64,000 nt of DNA, taken from positions 124,001 to 188,000 of the forward strand of contig NZ_JABVEB010000001.1 of NCBI RefSeq assembly GCF_014323665.1, given 5' to 3'. The notes beneath the pieces are model-generated. The model was not told the DNA's origin, searched no databases, and worked only from the letters and a program-made list of their open reading frames with translations. This DNA is from Actinomadura sp. HBU206391 (GTDB lineage Bacteria; Actinomycetota; Actinomycetes; Streptosporangiales; Streptosporangiaceae). Positions 45,678 through 54,945 of the stretch are shown here, one piece after another; the stretch's first letter is position 1, and every line of letters begins with the position of its first letter. A program made the position numbers and the translations under genes.

Positions 45678-46507
45678 ACTCTGCTCACCCTGACCACGAG
45701 GCTCGCCTTGACCACGAGGCTCACCTTGACTACGAGACCCTGGCCGACCTGGCCGAGGGCATACTCGATGACGACCACGCCGCCTCCGCCACCGAGCACC
45801 TGGCGGACTGCGACGAGTGTCGCGAACGCTCCGCCGAGTTGGCCGACGTGTCCCGGTTGCTGGCGGAGAGTCCCGTGCCGCCCATGCCGGCGAAGCTGGC
45901 CGCTCGCATCGATGCCGCCATCGCGGCCGAATCGGTGTCGACGGCCACTGTGGCGAGCCTGCAGGCCCGGCGTGGACGAATGCATCTGCGGATGCTGTCG
46001 GCCGCCGCAGCCGCGATCGTCGTGGTCGGTGGCGCGGTGGCGGTAGGCCGCACGGCGATGGACTCGCCCTCGACGCCGTCGGACGTCAACGCCCGGGTCC
46101 CGGTTCATCAGGAGCGTACGGACCGGTCGGAGGGCACGTCGTCGCCCGAGGCTCCCGGCGTCGCGAGCGTGGCTCCGAAGACGGCGCCACTGAGTTCCGC
46201 GAAATACCGGGTCACCCGGACCGGCACCGACTACCGCGACACCACCGTCGGCTCCCAGATCACCGACATGCTGCGCCGCGGCGATCTGCCGGTGACACAG
46301 CCGACCGAGCAGCTGTCCGCCTGCGTCGACCGGATCGCCGGCGGCAGGCAACCGCTGCTGGTCGACGTCGCCGACTACGACGGCGAGCCCGCCACCGTCA
46401 TCGTGCTGCCGACTCAGAACCGGTCGGACCTGGACGTCTGGGTCGTCGGCTCAAAATGCTCCACGAAGGCATCGGACGTCCTCATGCGCACCCGCGCTTC
46501 ACGCTGA
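45674..46507 (+). CDS. zinc-finger anti-sigma factor (RsmA-like)
   Basis: A 277-residue membrane anti-sigma factor for SigM. The cytoplasmic part has the ZAS motif H42-x3-C46-x2-C49 in EHLADCDECRERSAEL. A helix (MLSAAAAAIVVVGGAVAVG) crosses the membrane, and the external part is about 150 residues. The first 20 residues hold a short duplicated acidic segment (DHEARL, DHEAHL) from a DNA tandem repeat at 45692-45730. GTG 45674 overlaps the sigM stop and has AAGGAGGTGG upstream. Confidence 0.88.
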   Translation: MNSAHPDHEARLDHEAHLDYETLADLAEGILDDDHAASATEHLADCDECRERSAELADVSRLLAESPVPPMPAKLAARIDAAIAAESVSTATVASLQARRGRMHLRMLSAAAAAIVVVGGAVAVGRTAMDSPSTPSDVNARVPVHQERTDRSEGTSSPEAPGVASVAPKTAPLSSAKYRVTRTGTDYRDTTVGSQITDMLRRGDLPVTQPTEQLSACVDRIAGGRQPLLVDVADYDGEPATVIVLPTQNRSDLDVWVVGSKCSTKASDVLMRTRASR

Positions 46508-46528
46508 AGGGCGCCGTTACCGCCCCAG

Positions 46529-46554
46529 GGAATCTCCGCGCCATAGGATCGGTT
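46529..46554 (+). promoter_or_regulatory. SigR-type promoter of trxB-trxA
   Basis: GGAAT (46529-46533) and GTT (46552-46554) are separated by exactly 18 bases, the consensus for the thiol-stress sigma factor SigR in Streptomyces. It lies about 60 bases before trxB, whose SigR control is established in that genus. Confidence 0.7.
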
Positions 46555-46614
46555 GTCGCAACTGGCGGCATGGGATGTGAAGCATCCGGTCCCGATCCAT
46601 AGGAAGGCGCAGGA

Positions 46615-47571
46615 GTGAACGACGTTCGCAATGTGATCATTATCGGCTCGGGCCCGGCCGGTTACACGGCGGCCATCTACGCCGCGCGGGGCGATCTCAA
46701 GCCTCTCCTGATCGAGGGCTCGGTGACCGCCGGCGGGGCCCTGATGAACACCACCGACGTCGAGAACTTCCCGGGCTTTCCTGACGGCATCCTCGGCCCG
46801 GACTTCATGGACAACCTGCGCAAGCAGGCGGAGCGCTTCGGCACCGAGTTCATCACCGATGACGCGACCGAGGTCGACCTCACCGCGTCGCCCAAGGTCG
46901 TGAAGGTCGGTGACGAGGTCTACCTGACGAAGGCCGTGATCATCGCGACCGGCTCGAAGTACCGAGAGCTGGGCCTGCCGAAGGAGAAGCAGCTCTCGGG
47001 CCGCGGCGTCTCCTGGTGTGCGACGTGCGACGGGTTCTTCTTCCGCGACCATGACATCGCGGTGGTCGGCGGTGGCGACTCCGCCATGGAGGAGGCCATC
47101 TTCCTGAGCCGGTTCGCCCGGTCGGTGACCGTGGTCCACCGCCGTGACTCGCTACGCGCCAGCAAGATCATGCAGGACCGCGCGATGGCCAACGAGAAGA
47201 TCAAGTTCGCCTGGAACAGCGAGGTCGTGGACATCGTCGGCGACGACCGGGTGAGCGGAATCAAGCTGCGCGACACCGTCACCGGAGACGAGAGCACTCT
47301 CGAGATCACCGGCCTGTTCATCGCCATCGGGCACGAGCCGCGCAGCGAGCTGTTCGTCGATGTGCTCGACACCGATGACGAGGGCTACCTGACCGTCGAG
47401 TCGCCCACCACCCGGACGAAGATCCCGGGCGTCTTCGCCAGCGGCGACGTGGTCGACCACATCTACCGTCAGGCCGTCACGGCCGCCGGCAGCGGATGCG
47501 CGGCCGCCCTCGACGCCGAGCACTGGCTCCAGGACGAAGACCTCGCGAAGCTGACCCACCAGAACGTCTGA
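46615..47571 (+). CDS. trxB: thioredoxin reductase
   Basis: A 318-residue FAD/NADPH disulfide reductase. The FAD loop is [19 protein letters not shown], the redox pair Cys134/Cys137 sits in [15 protein letters not shown], the NADPH loop is [21 protein letters not shown] and the final FAD motif [31 protein letters not shown]. It keeps thioredoxin reduced. AGGAG precedes the GTG start. A SigR-type promoter lies upstream and trxA follows after 45 bases. Confidence 0.97.
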   Translation: MNDVRNVIIIGSGPAGYTAAIYAARGDLKPLLIEGSVTAGGALMNTTDVENFPGFPDGILGPDFMDNLRKQAERFGTEFITDDATEVDLTASPKVVKVGDEVYLTKAVIIATGSKYRELGLPKEKQLSGRGVSWCATCDGFFFRDHDIAVVGGGDSAMEEAIFLSRFARSVTVVHRRDSLRASKIMQDRAMANEKIKFAWNSEVVDIVGDDRVSGIKLRDTVTGDESTLEITGLFIAIGHEPRSELFVDVLDTDDEGYLTVESPTTRTKIPGVFASGDVVDHIYRQAVTAAGSGCAAALDAEHWLQDEDLAKLTHQNV

Positions 47572-47616
47572 CGTCGACGCCAACGACCGCCGACGAGTGA
47601 AGGAGACACCCTCGCC

Positions 47617-47931
47617 ATGAAATCCGTGAACGATGCCGACTTCGAGACCGAGGTCCTCAAGAACGACAAGCCGGTCCTGGTCGACTTCTGGGCGGAGTGG
47701 TGCGCCCCGTGCCGTATGGTCGCTCCGGTCCTCGAAGAGATCGCCAAGGAACACGGCGACAAGATCAGTATCGTGAAGCTGAACATCGACGAGAACCCTC
47801 AGGTGCCGGCCAGGTACGGCATCATGCAGATCCCGACCATGAACGTCTACTCCGGCGGCGAGGTCGTAAAGCAGATCATGGGAGCGAAGCCCAAGGCTGC
47901 CATGCTCCGGGAACTCGCAGAGTTCATCTGA
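47617..47931 (+). CDS. trxA: thioredoxin
   Basis: A 104-residue thioredoxin with active site W28-C-A-P-C32 in LVDFWAEWCAPCRM and the cis-proline loop YGIMQIPTMNVYSGG. It follows trxB with its own AAGGAG and is part of the same operon. A hairpin terminator lies beyond the stop. The mycobacterial neighbour cwlM is absent here: the next gene is the convergent acetyltransferase. Confidence 0.97.
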   Translation: MKSVNDADFETEVLKNDKPVLVDFWAEWCAPCRMVAPVLEEIAKEHGDKISIVKLNIDENPQVPARYGIMQIPTMNVYSGGEVVKQIMGAKPKAAMLRELAEFI

Positions 47932-47975
47932 CGACCGGCCGACCGGCCGACGCGACATCTCACGCTACGGCGATG

Positions 47976-48007
47976 ACGGCTCCGCACCCCACCCGGTGCG
48001 GGGCCGT
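47976..48007. terminator. bidirectional terminator between trxA and the acetyltransferase gene
   Basis: ACGGCTCCGCACC (47976-47988) pairs with GGTGCGGGGCCGT (47995-48007) over 13 bases with one wobble pair and a 6-base loop. It lies between the stop codons of two convergent genes. There is no T-run, as is usual in high-GC actinobacteria. Confidence 0.7.
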
Positions 48008-48032
48008 ACGCGTTCAGAGGGCTGAGAGCCGC

Positions 48033-48650
48033 TCAGGCGGGACGGAGTGCGCCTTCTGGGGTCATCGAGCCGAGAAGGCGCTCCAGGGCCACCTCGACGT
48101 CCTCACGCCACGAGAGGACCGACTTGAGCTCGAGGCGGAGCCGCGGGAACCGATGATGCGGCCGGACGGTCTTGAAGCCGACCGAGAGCAGATAGTCGGC
48201 GGGGACCATGCAGCTGCCCGCCTCGCCCTTGAGGTCGCCGAAGGCCTCGATCGCCTTCACTCCACGCCGGGTCAGATCCTTGGCGACGCCCTGTACGAGC
48301 ATCCGGCCGAGCCCGCCGCCGGCGAACTCGGGCAGCACGTGCGCGGTCATCAGCAGCACGGCGTCCGCGCTGACGGGGCTGGTCGGGAAGGCCACCGAGC
48401 GCGGTACGTAGAGCGGCGGCGCGTAGAGCACGAAACCGGCCGGTGCACCGTCCACATAGACGATCTTCCCGCAGCTCCCCCACTCCAGCAGAGTCGAGGA
48501 AACCCAGGCCTCCTTCTCCAGCGCCGGATCGCCGGCCTCCATGGCCCGTTCCCCGTTGACGGGGTCGAGCTCCCAGAAGACGCAGCGTCGACAACGACGC
48601 GGGAGATCATCGAGATTGTCCAACGTGACGCTGACGAGACGACGCGACAC
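48033..48650 (-). CDS. GNAT-family acetyltransferase
   Basis: A 205-residue protein. The N-terminus SVTLDNLDDLPRRCRRCVFWELDP carries a C-x-x-C, and the acetyl-CoA loop is LPEFAGGGLGRMLVQGVAKDLTRRG. SPVSADAVLLMTAHVLPEF precedes it in the usual beta-4 position. The substrate is unknown. A homologous gene stands between thioredoxin and parB in mycobacteria and Streptomyces, so it is part of the conserved origin neighbourhood. It converges on trxA. Confidence 0.82.
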   Translation of the reverse strand: MSRRLVSVTLDNLDDLPRRCRRCVFWELDPVNGERAMEAGDPALEKEAWVSSTLLEWGSCGKIVYVDGAPAGFVLYAPPLYVPRSVAFPTSPVSADAVLLMTAHVLPEFAGGGLGRMLVQGVAKDLTRRGVKAIEAFGDLKGEAGSCMVPADYLLSVGFKTVRPHHRFPRLRLELKSVLSWREDVEVALERLLGSMTPEGALRPA

Positions 48651-48775
48651 CAGCAGGCACCCTTCTGGTACAGACCGCCTTCACGGAATTCCCGATTACC
48701 GATCAGATCCAGGGGCATCGTATCGGAGAGTCCGGCACGTCCACCGGCCACTCGCGCCTCGTGCGGGTCAAGCGA

Positions 48776-48791
48776 TGTTTCACGTGGAACC
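48776..48791. promoter_or_regulatory. parS-like site 2
   Basis: TGTTTCACGTGGAACC matches the canonical TGTTTCACGTGAAACA in 14 of 16 positions. It lies between the acetyltransferase gene and the parB terminator, a common place for parS in actinobacteria. Confidence 0.8.
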
Positions 48792-48855
48792 GTGACCCGA
48801 CCCAACATCGCGCCATGCCTGAGCCGCCGACTCCCCCTCTGCGGGCAAAGAAAGA

Positions 48856-48881
48856 CCCGGAAGCCGGTAGCGGCTTCCGGG
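48856..48881 (-). terminator. terminator after parB
   Basis: CCCGGAAGCCG and CGGCTTCCGGG form a perfect 11-base stem with a 4-base loop. On the minus strand it is followed by TCTTTCTTT, giving a classical intrinsic terminator 20 bases after the parB stop. Confidence 0.88.
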
Positions 48882-48900
48882 CCTTTTCCGGCAGAACCGA

Positions 48901-49848
48901 TCAGTCTTCTTCGAGGGCGGTAAAGCCGGCAGCGTCCGGTGCCATGACCTTGATGATGCGCTCGAGGTCGTCGATGGAGGCGAACTCGACCACAATCTTT
49001 CCCTTGCGCTTACCTTGGTCGACCGAGACCTTCGTCTCGTACCGGTCCGAGAGCCGGTCGGCCAGCTCCCGAAGTACGGGTTGCACCGGCCTCCGAATGC
49101 CCACCTTGCGGGGAGTCGACGTCTTCGGCTCGGCGTCGCGGGTCGCGATGATCTCCTCGACCGCTCGTACGGACAGCCCCTCGGCCACGACCCGATGGGC
49201 GAGATGTTCCTGAGCCTCCGTGCTGTCGAGTGCCAGCAGAGCCCGCGCATGACCGGCGCTGAGAACGCCCGCGGCGACCCGCCGCTGCACGGCCGGCGGC
49301 AGGTTCAGCAGGCGGAGGGTGTTGGAGATGTGCGGACGCGAACGCCCGACGCGTGTGGCCAGCTGCTCATGAGTCGCGCCGAAGTCGTCCAGCAACTGCT
49401 GATAGGCGGCCGCCTCCTCCAGAGCGTTCAGCTGTTGCCTGTGGAGGTTCTCCATGAGGGCGTCCCGCAACATGTCAGTGTCGCTGGTCTCCCGGACGAT
49501 CGCGGGAATGCTCTCCAGACCGGCCACCTGGGACGCCCGCCAGCGCCGCTCGCCCATGATGAGCTCATAGCGTTCCGGGCCGACCTCTCGCACGACCACC
49601 GGCTGTAGAAGGCCGACGATCCCGATCGAGGCGGCCAGCTCCTCGAGCGCCTCCTCATCGAACTGCTGCCGCGGTTGCCGCGAGTTCGGGCCGATCGACG
49701 TCACCGGAAGCTCGGCGAATCGCGCCCCGTTCACCTCCGCCAGAGGCGCGGACTCGGGAGAGCCGCCCACCGGCTCACTCCCCGGCACCGGCCCCGTGGG
49801 AATGAGAGCTCCCAGGCCCTTACCGAGTCCCCGTCGCTGCTGACTCAC
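48901..49848 (-). CDS. parB: chromosome partitioning protein ParB
   Basis: A 315-residue CTPase/DNA-clamp protein that loads at parS. It has the N-terminal ParA-activating peptide [16 protein letters not shown], the nuclease-like/CTP domain with [45 protein letters not shown] and [14 protein letters not shown], the central [27 protein letters not shown], and a C-terminal dimer domain. The start is GTG 49848 with AGGAGGTG upstream. The frame is open to 49959, but that region holds two hairpins. It lies 108 bases downstream of parA. Confidence 0.95.
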   Translation of the reverse strand: MSQQRRGLGKGLGALIPTGPVPGSEPVGGSPESAPLAEVNGARFAELPVTSIGPNSRQPRQQFDEEALEELAASIGIVGLLQPVVVREVGPERYELIMGERRWRASQVAGLESIPAIVRETSDTDMLRDALMENLHRQQLNALEEAAAYQQLLDDFGATHEQLATRVGRSRPHISNTLRLLNLPPAVQRRVAAGVLSAGHARALLALDSTEAQEHLAHRVVAEGLSVRAVEEIIATRDAEPKTSTPRKVGIRRPVQPVLRELADRLSDRYETKVSVDQGKRKGKIVVEFASIDDLERIIKVMAPDAAGFTALEED

Positions 49849-49866
49849 CACACCTCCTGTTGATCT

Positions 49867-49910
49867 GCCGCGCTCCGCGCGGCGGCTCGGGGCGCCTTTT
49901 GAGGCGCCCC
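49867..49910 (-). other. two adjacent hairpins in the parA-parB gap
   Basis: GGGGCGCCT/AGGCGCCCC (49889-49910) is a perfect 9-base stem with a 4-base loop. GCCGCGC/GCGCGGC (49867-49883) is a perfect 7-base stem with a 3-base loop. They lie just upstream of the parB ribosome-binding site on the transcript and could act as an attenuator or set the ParA/ParB ratio. Confidence 0.5.
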
Positions 49911-49955
49911 TCGCAGTGCTGTTCGGTATCGACAACCCAGCGTTGACCGGGTCGG

Positions 49956-51203
49956 TCACGACGGTCGGCCGATGCGCTGTTGGGCCATTTCCGCTGCGGC
50001 CTCGTTGTAGGCCAGCGCACCGCTCGAACCGGGATCGTAGGTCATGACCGACTGCCCGTAGCTCGGTGCCTCCGACACCCGGACGCTGCGGGGGATCACC
50101 GTGTTGAGGACGACCTCGCCGAAGTGGGTGCGGACGTCCTCAGCCACCTGGGCGGCGAGGCGGGTCCGAGCGTCGTACATCGTCAGCAGGATCGTGGAGA
50201 CCTGGAGCTGCGGATTCAGATGAGCCTTCACCAGGTCGACGGTCCGGAGCAACTGCCCCAGCCCCTCGAGCGCGTAGTACTCACACTGGATCGGAATGAG
50301 CAGTTCGTCGCCCCCGACGAGCGCGTTCACGGTGAGCAACCCGAGTGAGGGCGGACAGTCGATGAGGACGTAGTCGAACCTGCCCTTGTCGTAGGCGTCG
50401 AGCGCCCGCCGCAATCGCGACTCGCGTGCGACCTTCGAGACCAGTTCGATCTCGGCGCCCGCGAGATTCAGCGTGGCCGGGGCGCAGTAGAGGTTGGGCA
50501 GCTCGGGGGCGGCCACGACGATGTCGCTGAGCGGCGCGTCCTCGATGAGCACGTCGTAGACGGAGGGGACGTCGGCGTGGTGCTCGACACCGAAGGCGGT
50601 CGAGGCGTTGCCCTGAGGGTCCAGGTCGATGACGAGCACCTGGGCGCCGTGCATCGCGAGGGAGGCCGCGAGATTGACCGAGCTCGTGGTCTTGCCCACA
50701 CCGCCCTTCTGGTTGGCGATCGTGATGACCCGACAATGGTCAGGGCGCGGCCAGTCGCCGTCGCCCCTCTTGGCCATCGCCTTCAGCGCGGCCGCGGCGA
50801 CGGTCGCGGCCGGCGCCTCCTCGGGCAATGTTTCCCGTGAAACAGTGGCGTTCTTCAGTGCCTCGCGCACAAGCTGCGACTCCCCCTGGTTCGGCCCTCG
50901 ACGTGGTGCCGATGCTTTTCCGCCGCGGCCGTTCGTCGGCACATAGCCGGTCTCGGCGGTCCCGGACGACGTGTTCCCCCACCCGGCATGTCCAGGCGGC
51001 GGGCCGTCGGACGGTTCTGACGCCGTACCGGCCGGCTTCACCGAGCTCTTCGAGGCGCTCTTGCCGCGTGACCTGGCCGGCGAGGTCCCCGGCTGCGGTT
51101 CAGCCTCCGTGGCGAGTTCGCCCGGCCACCCAAGGCCCGACACGTCGTCGCTCATCTCGTCGCCGGCATGGTCAGGCCAGCCCAATCCTGGTGCCGTGTT
51201 CAT
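49956..51203 (-). CDS. parA: chromosome partitioning ATPase ParA
   Basis: A 415-residue deviant-Walker ATPase. Residues 1-150 are an unusually long disordered tail (family members often have under 60). The ATPase core begins [26 protein letters not shown] (Walker A at 166-173), with [35 protein letters not shown] and a C-terminal [17 protein letters not shown] typical of actinobacterial ParA. The ATG overlaps the rsmG stop (ATGA). A parS-like site lies within the tail-coding part and encodes TVSRET. Confidence 0.95.
   Translation of the reverse strand: MNTAPGLGWPDHAGDEMSDDVSGLGWPGELATEAEPQPGTSPARSRGKSASKSSVKPAGTASEPSDGPPPGHAGWGNTSSGTAETGYVPTNGRGGKASAPRRGPNQGESQLVREALKNATVSRETLPEEAPAATVAAAALKAMAKRGDGDWPRPDHCRVITIANQKGGVGKTTSSVNLAASLAMHGAQVLVIDLDPQGNASTAFGVEHHADVPSVYDVLIEDAPLSDIVVAAPELPNLYCAPATLNLAGAEIELVSKVARESRLRRALDAYDKGRFDYVLIDCPPSLGLLTVNALVGGDELLIPIQCEYYALEGLGQLLRTVDLVKAHLNPQLQVSTILLTMYDARTRLAAQVAEDVRTHFGEVVLNTVIPRSVRVSEAPSYGQSVMTYDPGSSGALAYNEAAAEMAQQRIGRPS
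50829..50844. promoter_or_regulatory. parS-like site 3, inside parA
   Basis: TGTTTCCCGTGAAACA differs from the canonical parS at one position. It lies in the 5' third of parA, where it encodes TVSRET within the disordered tail. Confidence 0.8.
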
Positions 51204-51886
51204 TTCAAACCTTTCCGCCGCTTTGACCGCTTCGACGCAGCGGCCCGCCGGGGGGCGCGTTCGGCGACCACACGCACAATCGTTGTCGGCGGATCGACCT
51301 TACCGTGGCCCACCTGTAGCAGCTCGGCCGTACGGATACCGAAATCCTCCAGAACTGGTCCGGCTTCCTTCAGTTCCGCTCCCGCACGTTCGCCCTTCAG
51401 CGCGAGAAGCTCTCCACCGGGCCGCAGAAGCGGCAGTGCCCAGCGGGCCAGCCGGTCGAGCGGCGCCACCGCTCTGGCGGTCACCACATCCGCGGCGAAG
51501 TCCTTGGTGACCTCCTCTGCGCGGCCGCGCCGTACCTCGACGTTGTCGAGGCCCAGCATCGTGACGCACTCGGAGAGAAAAGTCGTCCGGCGGAGCAGTG
51601 GCTCCAGCAGGGTGATCGAGAGATCGCGGCGTACGATCGCCAGCACGATGCCGGGCAACCCCGCTCCGGAACCGATGTCGACGACACTCGCCCGCTCGGG
51701 AATCACCTCGGCGAGCACCGCACAGTTGATCAGATGGCGATCCCAGAGACGGTCGACCTCACGGGGGCCGATCAGCCCGCGCTGAACGCCGGCCTCGGCC
51801 AGAAAATCCGCGTATCGCTCCGCGGCAGGCAGCGCGTCACCGAAGACCACGCGGGCCTCCGGCGGCGCCGGTAGTGAAACTCCCAC
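51200..51886 (-). CDS. rsmG: 16S rRNA (guanine-N7) methyltransferase RsmG
   Basis: A 228-residue class I methyltransferase modifying G527 of 16S rRNA; its loss gives low-level streptomycin resistance in other bacteria. It opens [40 protein letters not shown] and has the SAM site [17 protein letters not shown] and [27 protein letters not shown] 51886 fits the family length; the frame is open to 52081 without similarity. ATGA coupling to parA follows. Confidence 0.93.
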   Translation of the reverse strand: MGVSLPAPPEARVVFGDALPAAERYADFLAEAGVQRGLIGPREVDRLWDRHLINCAVLAEVIPERASVVDIGSGAGLPGIVLAIVRRDLSITLLEPLLRRTTFLSECVTMLGLDNVEVRRGRAEEVTKDFAADVVTARAVAPLDRLARWALPLLRPGGELLALKGERAGAELKEAGPVLEDFGIRTAELLQVGHGKVDPPTTIVRVVAERAPRRAAASKRSKRRKGLK

Positions 51887-52056
51887 TGAACGAATCGTCC
51901 CATAGACCGGACGGGCCGCGCACTCACTGAGTGCCGACGCATGTTTCCCGTACGTCCACCGGGTATCGACAACGCGAGAGCGGGACGGTCCGCCGGCGCG
52001 GGCGAGTCCTCGTACCACCCGGCAGCGAACTGTGCTCAGAAGGAGGGACCACCACA

Positions 52057-52557
52057 ATGGGTCTCGGAGTAAGCCTGGCATTCGTTGCGATCGGCGCGAT
52101 CCTCGCCTTTGCCGTTCGCTTCGATCTATCCGGAATCGACATCCATATGATCGGCTGGATCCTCATCCTGGTGGGCTTGGCCAACCTCGCCTTCACGCTG
52201 ATGTACACGCGTCCTCGGCAGCGCGCTCGGCTGGCCGGGATGGTCGACGAGGATCCGCTCTACGTCGTGCGGCCCGAGGAGCCGACGCCGCACGTTCATA
52301 TCGAGCAGCCGCATGTGCATGTCGACCAGCCGGTCGAAGAGACCGTGGTCGAGCGGCGTGTCGTCGAGACCCCCGTCCAGGAGACGCGTCCGCGCACCGA
52401 GCCGGCTCAGCCCGTGCCGCCGCAGCCGGCACAGGCGCCACAACAGGTGCCGCCGCAGTCGACGCGGCCGGTGCCGCCGCGGCCCGCTCCGACGCAGGAG
52501 CAGCCCGAGACGGCCGCGCCGCGGCAGACCTTCAGCCGACGCGATCTCAGGTCGTGA
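52057..52557 (+). CDS. DUF6458-like two-helix membrane protein
   Basis: A 166-residue protein with two N-terminal helices ([19 protein letters not shown] and [19 protein letters not shown]) joined by [10 protein letters not shown] long cytoplasmic tail rich in Val, His, Pro and Gln carries two similar H-V-H-I/V-x-Q-P units and a long PxP region. AAGGAGGG lies ahead of ATG 52057. Function is unknown. It is the only plus-strand gene between rsmG and jag. Confidence 0.75.
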   Translation: MGLGVSLAFVAIGAILAFAVRFDLSGIDIHMIGWILILVGLANLAFTLMYTRPRQRARLAGMVDEDPLYVVRPEEPTPHVHIEQPHVHVDQPVEETVVERRVVETPVQETRPRTEPAQPVPPQPAQAPQQVPPQSTRPVPPRPAPTQEQPETAAPRQTFSRRDLRS

Positions 52558-52625
52558 AACGCGAACGGCCGCGGTCCCGCTTCAGGCGGGGCCGCAGCCG
52601 TGGAGAACGCGTACTGCAGTGAACG

Positions 52626-53108
52626 TTATTGCGGGAAGACGACGACGTACCGGGTCGGCTCCTCGCCCTCGGACTCGCTGCGCAGACCCGCGGCCGCGAT
52701 GGCATCGTGCACGATCTTGCGCTCGAACGGCGTCATCGCGGCCAGCGGCTTCGGCTCGCCGGTGCGCGTGACCTCGGCCGCCACGTCCTCGCCGAGCTTG
52801 GTCAACTCGGCCCGGCGACGCTCCCGGTAGCCGCCGATGTCCAGCATCAGCCGGGTGCGGTTCCCGGTCTTGCGGTGCACCGCGAGACGGGTCAGCTCCT
52901 GGAGTGCTTCGAGCACCTCACCGCGCCTGCCGACGAGCTCGTCGAGAGACGCGCCCACGACCGCGACCATGGCACGCTCGCCTTCGACGTCCATGTCGAT
53001 GTCACCATCGAAGTCACCGATGTCGAGCAGGCCCTCGACGTAGTCGGCGGCGATCTCGCCTTCCTGCTCCAAGTCCTGCACGTTGACCTCGGTATCGGCC
53101 TGGCTCAC
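52626..53108 (-). CDS. jag: Jag/KhpB RNA-binding protein (KH-R3H)
   Basis: A 160-residue protein. After an acidic N-terminus (about 1-35, EQEGEIAADYVEGLLDIGDF) come a KH domain (VAVVGASLDELVGRRGEVLEALQELTRLAV) and an R3H domain (RTRLMLDIGGYRERRRAELTKLGEDVA, then PLAAMTPFERKIVHDAIAA and VVFPQ). It likely acts as an RNA chaperone with KhpA. GTG 53108 follows GAGGAGGAGG. It lies 31 bases downstream of yidC in a conserved order. Confidence 0.93.
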   Translation of the reverse strand: MSQADTEVNVQDLEQEGEIAADYVEGLLDIGDFDGDIDMDVEGERAMVAVVGASLDELVGRRGEVLEALQELTRLAVHRKTGNRTRLMLDIGGYRERRRAELTKLGEDVAAEVTRTGEPKPLAAMTPFERKIVHDAIAAAGLRSESEGEEPTRYVVVFPQ

Positions 53109-53139
53109 GCGTCCTCCTCCTCGCCTAGCTGGTAGAAAT

Positions 53140-54105
53140 CTAGCGCTTGGGGGATCCACTGCGCTTGCTGCGCGGCTTCTTCACCGGCTGCTGACGGATC
53201 ACCTTGGGCTTGGCCTCCGGCTCGGGAGCCGGCGCGGGCGGCTCCTTCTTGAGCCTGCCCTTCAGCCCACCGGCCGGTGCGGGCGCGGTCTTGGTGGTAC
53301 CGGGCTTGGCGCCGTTCTTGGCGGCGGCCCCCTGGGCGGCGCCGTTCGTCGTGATCGGGTACTTCTTGTGGATGTAGTGCGTCTGCGCCAGCGTCCACGA
53401 GTTCGAGGTCACCCAGTACATCAGCACGCCCAGCGGGAAGCCGAGGCCGAACAGACCGAAGATCGGCGCCAGGTAGACCATCATCTTCTGGGCCGACGCC
53501 ATCGGGTTGTTGTCGTCCATGACCGGCTGCCGGCTCATGCTCGCCTTGACGCTGAAGTACGTGGTGGTGGAGCTGATCAGCACCGCGATCCCGCAGACGA
53601 CGATGCCGCTGATCGTCCCGGCGCTCCACGCGTCGAGGAACTTCGTGGAGATCGAGGCGCCGAAGATGTCGGCGTGCTGCGCGCTGTGCACCAGGGCGGG
53701 GGAGATGCCGTGGCTGCCGTTGCCCTCCTTGGCGGTGGCGACGCCGTTGAGCACCCGGAACAGTCCGATGAAGATCGGCATCTGGACCAGCAGGGGGAGG
53801 CAGCCGGACAGCGGGTTGGCCCCCGCCTCCTTGTACAGCGTCATGACCTCTTGGTTCATGCGCTGCTTGTCGTTCTTGTACTTCTTGCGCAGGGCCTGAA
53901 CCTGGGGGTTCAGCTCCTGCATCTTCCGCGTGGAGTGAATCTGCTTCACGAACAGCGGGAAGATCAGAAGTCGCATGAGAACGGTGAGCAGGATGATCGA
54001 GCCACCCCATGCCCAGCCGCTGTTGGCATCGAAGACGTAGCTGAGACCGGTGTGAATCTGAACGATCACCCAGGCCACGGCCCGGTACAGCGGATCAAGA
54101 GTCAC
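53140..54105 (-). CDS. yidC: membrane protein insertase YidC/Oxa1
   Basis: A 321-residue insertase of the short Gram-positive type with five helices. It begins LDPLYRAVAWVIVQIHTGLSYVF, and the substrate groove region contains WGGSIILLTVLMRLLIFPLFVKQI, with the conserved Arg in VLMRLLIFPL. Then come YKEAGANPLSGCLPLLVQMPIFIGLFRVL and LGVLMYWVTSNSWTLAQ. The C-terminal 75 residues are Lys/Pro-rich, suited to ribosome contact. The GTG start overlaps yidD by 11 bases. Confidence 0.95.
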   Translation of the reverse strand: MTLDPLYRAVAWVIVQIHTGLSYVFDANSGWAWGGSIILLTVLMRLLIFPLFVKQIHSTRKMQELNPQVQALRKKYKNDKQRMNQEVMTLYKEAGANPLSGCLPLLVQMPIFIGLFRVLNGVATAKEGNGSHGISPALVHSAQHADIFGASISTKFLDAWSAGTISGIVVCGIAVLISSTTTYFSVKASMSRQPVMDDNNPMASAQKMMVYLAPIFGLFGLGFPLGVLMYWVTSNSWTLAQTHYIHKKYPITTNGAAQGAAAKNGAKPGTTKTAPAPAGGLKGRLKKEPPAPAPEPEAKPKVIRQQPVKKPRSKRSGSPKR

Positions 54106-54421
54106 CGGTCAGCTCCTTGTGCTCTATGAGGCGGTGCCGCTCTCCGCGCGGCTGAAGGTCTTCGTACGGTGCCACAGCGCCCTTCGGCGGTGGCACCGGG
54201 TCGTGCCCCCCTGGATGGAACGGATGACAGCGGCCGATCCTCAGCACGGTGAGCCAAGTGCCTCGCGCTGCCCCGTGCACCTGGAGCGCCTCCAGGGAGT
54301 AGGCGCTGCAGGTCGGATGGAACCGGCACTGCTGACCGAGCAGGGGGCTCAGGAAGCGGCGGTAGGCGGCGACGAAGAGCATGAGCACCCGCGCCACGGG
54401 CGTCGGCTTCCGCACTGTCAT
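54095..54421 (-). CDS. yidD: membrane protein insertion efficiency factor YidD
   Basis: A 108-residue small protein with the diagnostic VLMLFVAAYRRFLSPLLGQQCRFHPTCSAYSLEAL and RCHPFHPGGHDPVP; the Cys residues are conserved. It assists YidC. It is coupled to rnpA by an ATGA overlap and runs into yidC. Confidence 0.95.
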   Translation of the reverse strand: MTVRKPTPVARVLMLFVAAYRRFLSPLLGQQCRFHPTCSAYSLEALQVHGAARGTWLTVLRIGRCHPFHPGGHDPVPPPKGAVAPYEDLQPRGERHRLIEHKELTGDS

Positions 54422-54807
54422 GTCCGCCCCTTGTCAGTCCGGACCCCGCCACCCCTGCCTGGGGACTGATCGCGCAGCAGGCGGTCGAGGGCCGAGTCGA
54501 GATCTGCGGCCAGGTCGTCATGGCCCGCGGACGCGGCCTTGGGGTTCGCGCGCACCACAAGCAGGCTACCTCGCGGAAGCCGTGCGACGCGGTCCGCGAC
54601 CAGATGGCGCAGGCGGCGCCGCACTTTATTGCGTACGACCGCGTTCCCGACGGTGCGGGCGACGATGAAACCGGCCAGGGGCTCGGCATCGATCTCATCT
54701 CTGCGTAGCAGGTGGGTGACGATGTTCGGCCGTCCGGCGCGGCGTCCGCGCCTGACGGCCAGGGTGAATTCGGCCCGCTGCCGCATCCGTTGCCCGGACG
54801 GCAGCAT
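54418..54807 (-). CDS. rnpA: ribonuclease P protein component
   Basis: A 129-residue RNase P protein, basic, beginning MLPSGQRMRQRAEFTLAVRRGRRA, with FIVARTVGNAVVRNKVRRRLRHLV, which contains the R-N-x-x-x-R-x-x-R motif. ATG 54807 is chosen as the family start; the open frame extends 48 bases further without similarity. It lies 138 bases downstream of rpmH, the universal rpmH-rnpA order. Confidence 0.95.
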   Translation of the reverse strand: MLPSGQRMRQRAEFTLAVRRGRRAGRPNIVTHLLRRDEIDAEPLAGFIVARTVGNAVVRNKVRRRLRHLVADRVARLPRGSLLVVRANPKAASAGHDDLAADLDSALDRLLRDQSPGRGGGVRTDKGRT

Positions 54808-54945
54808 GGCTATGCTCCACGTCGCACTCCGCGCGGCACCCGGCGGGCGGTCCACGGCCGTATGCCGCGTCGTCGCGCCGGGTCGCCGTGCTCGCGGGCG
54901 CTTCCCGGTTCAGACATGGTCAGCATCAGCCCGCTCGGAGATCGA

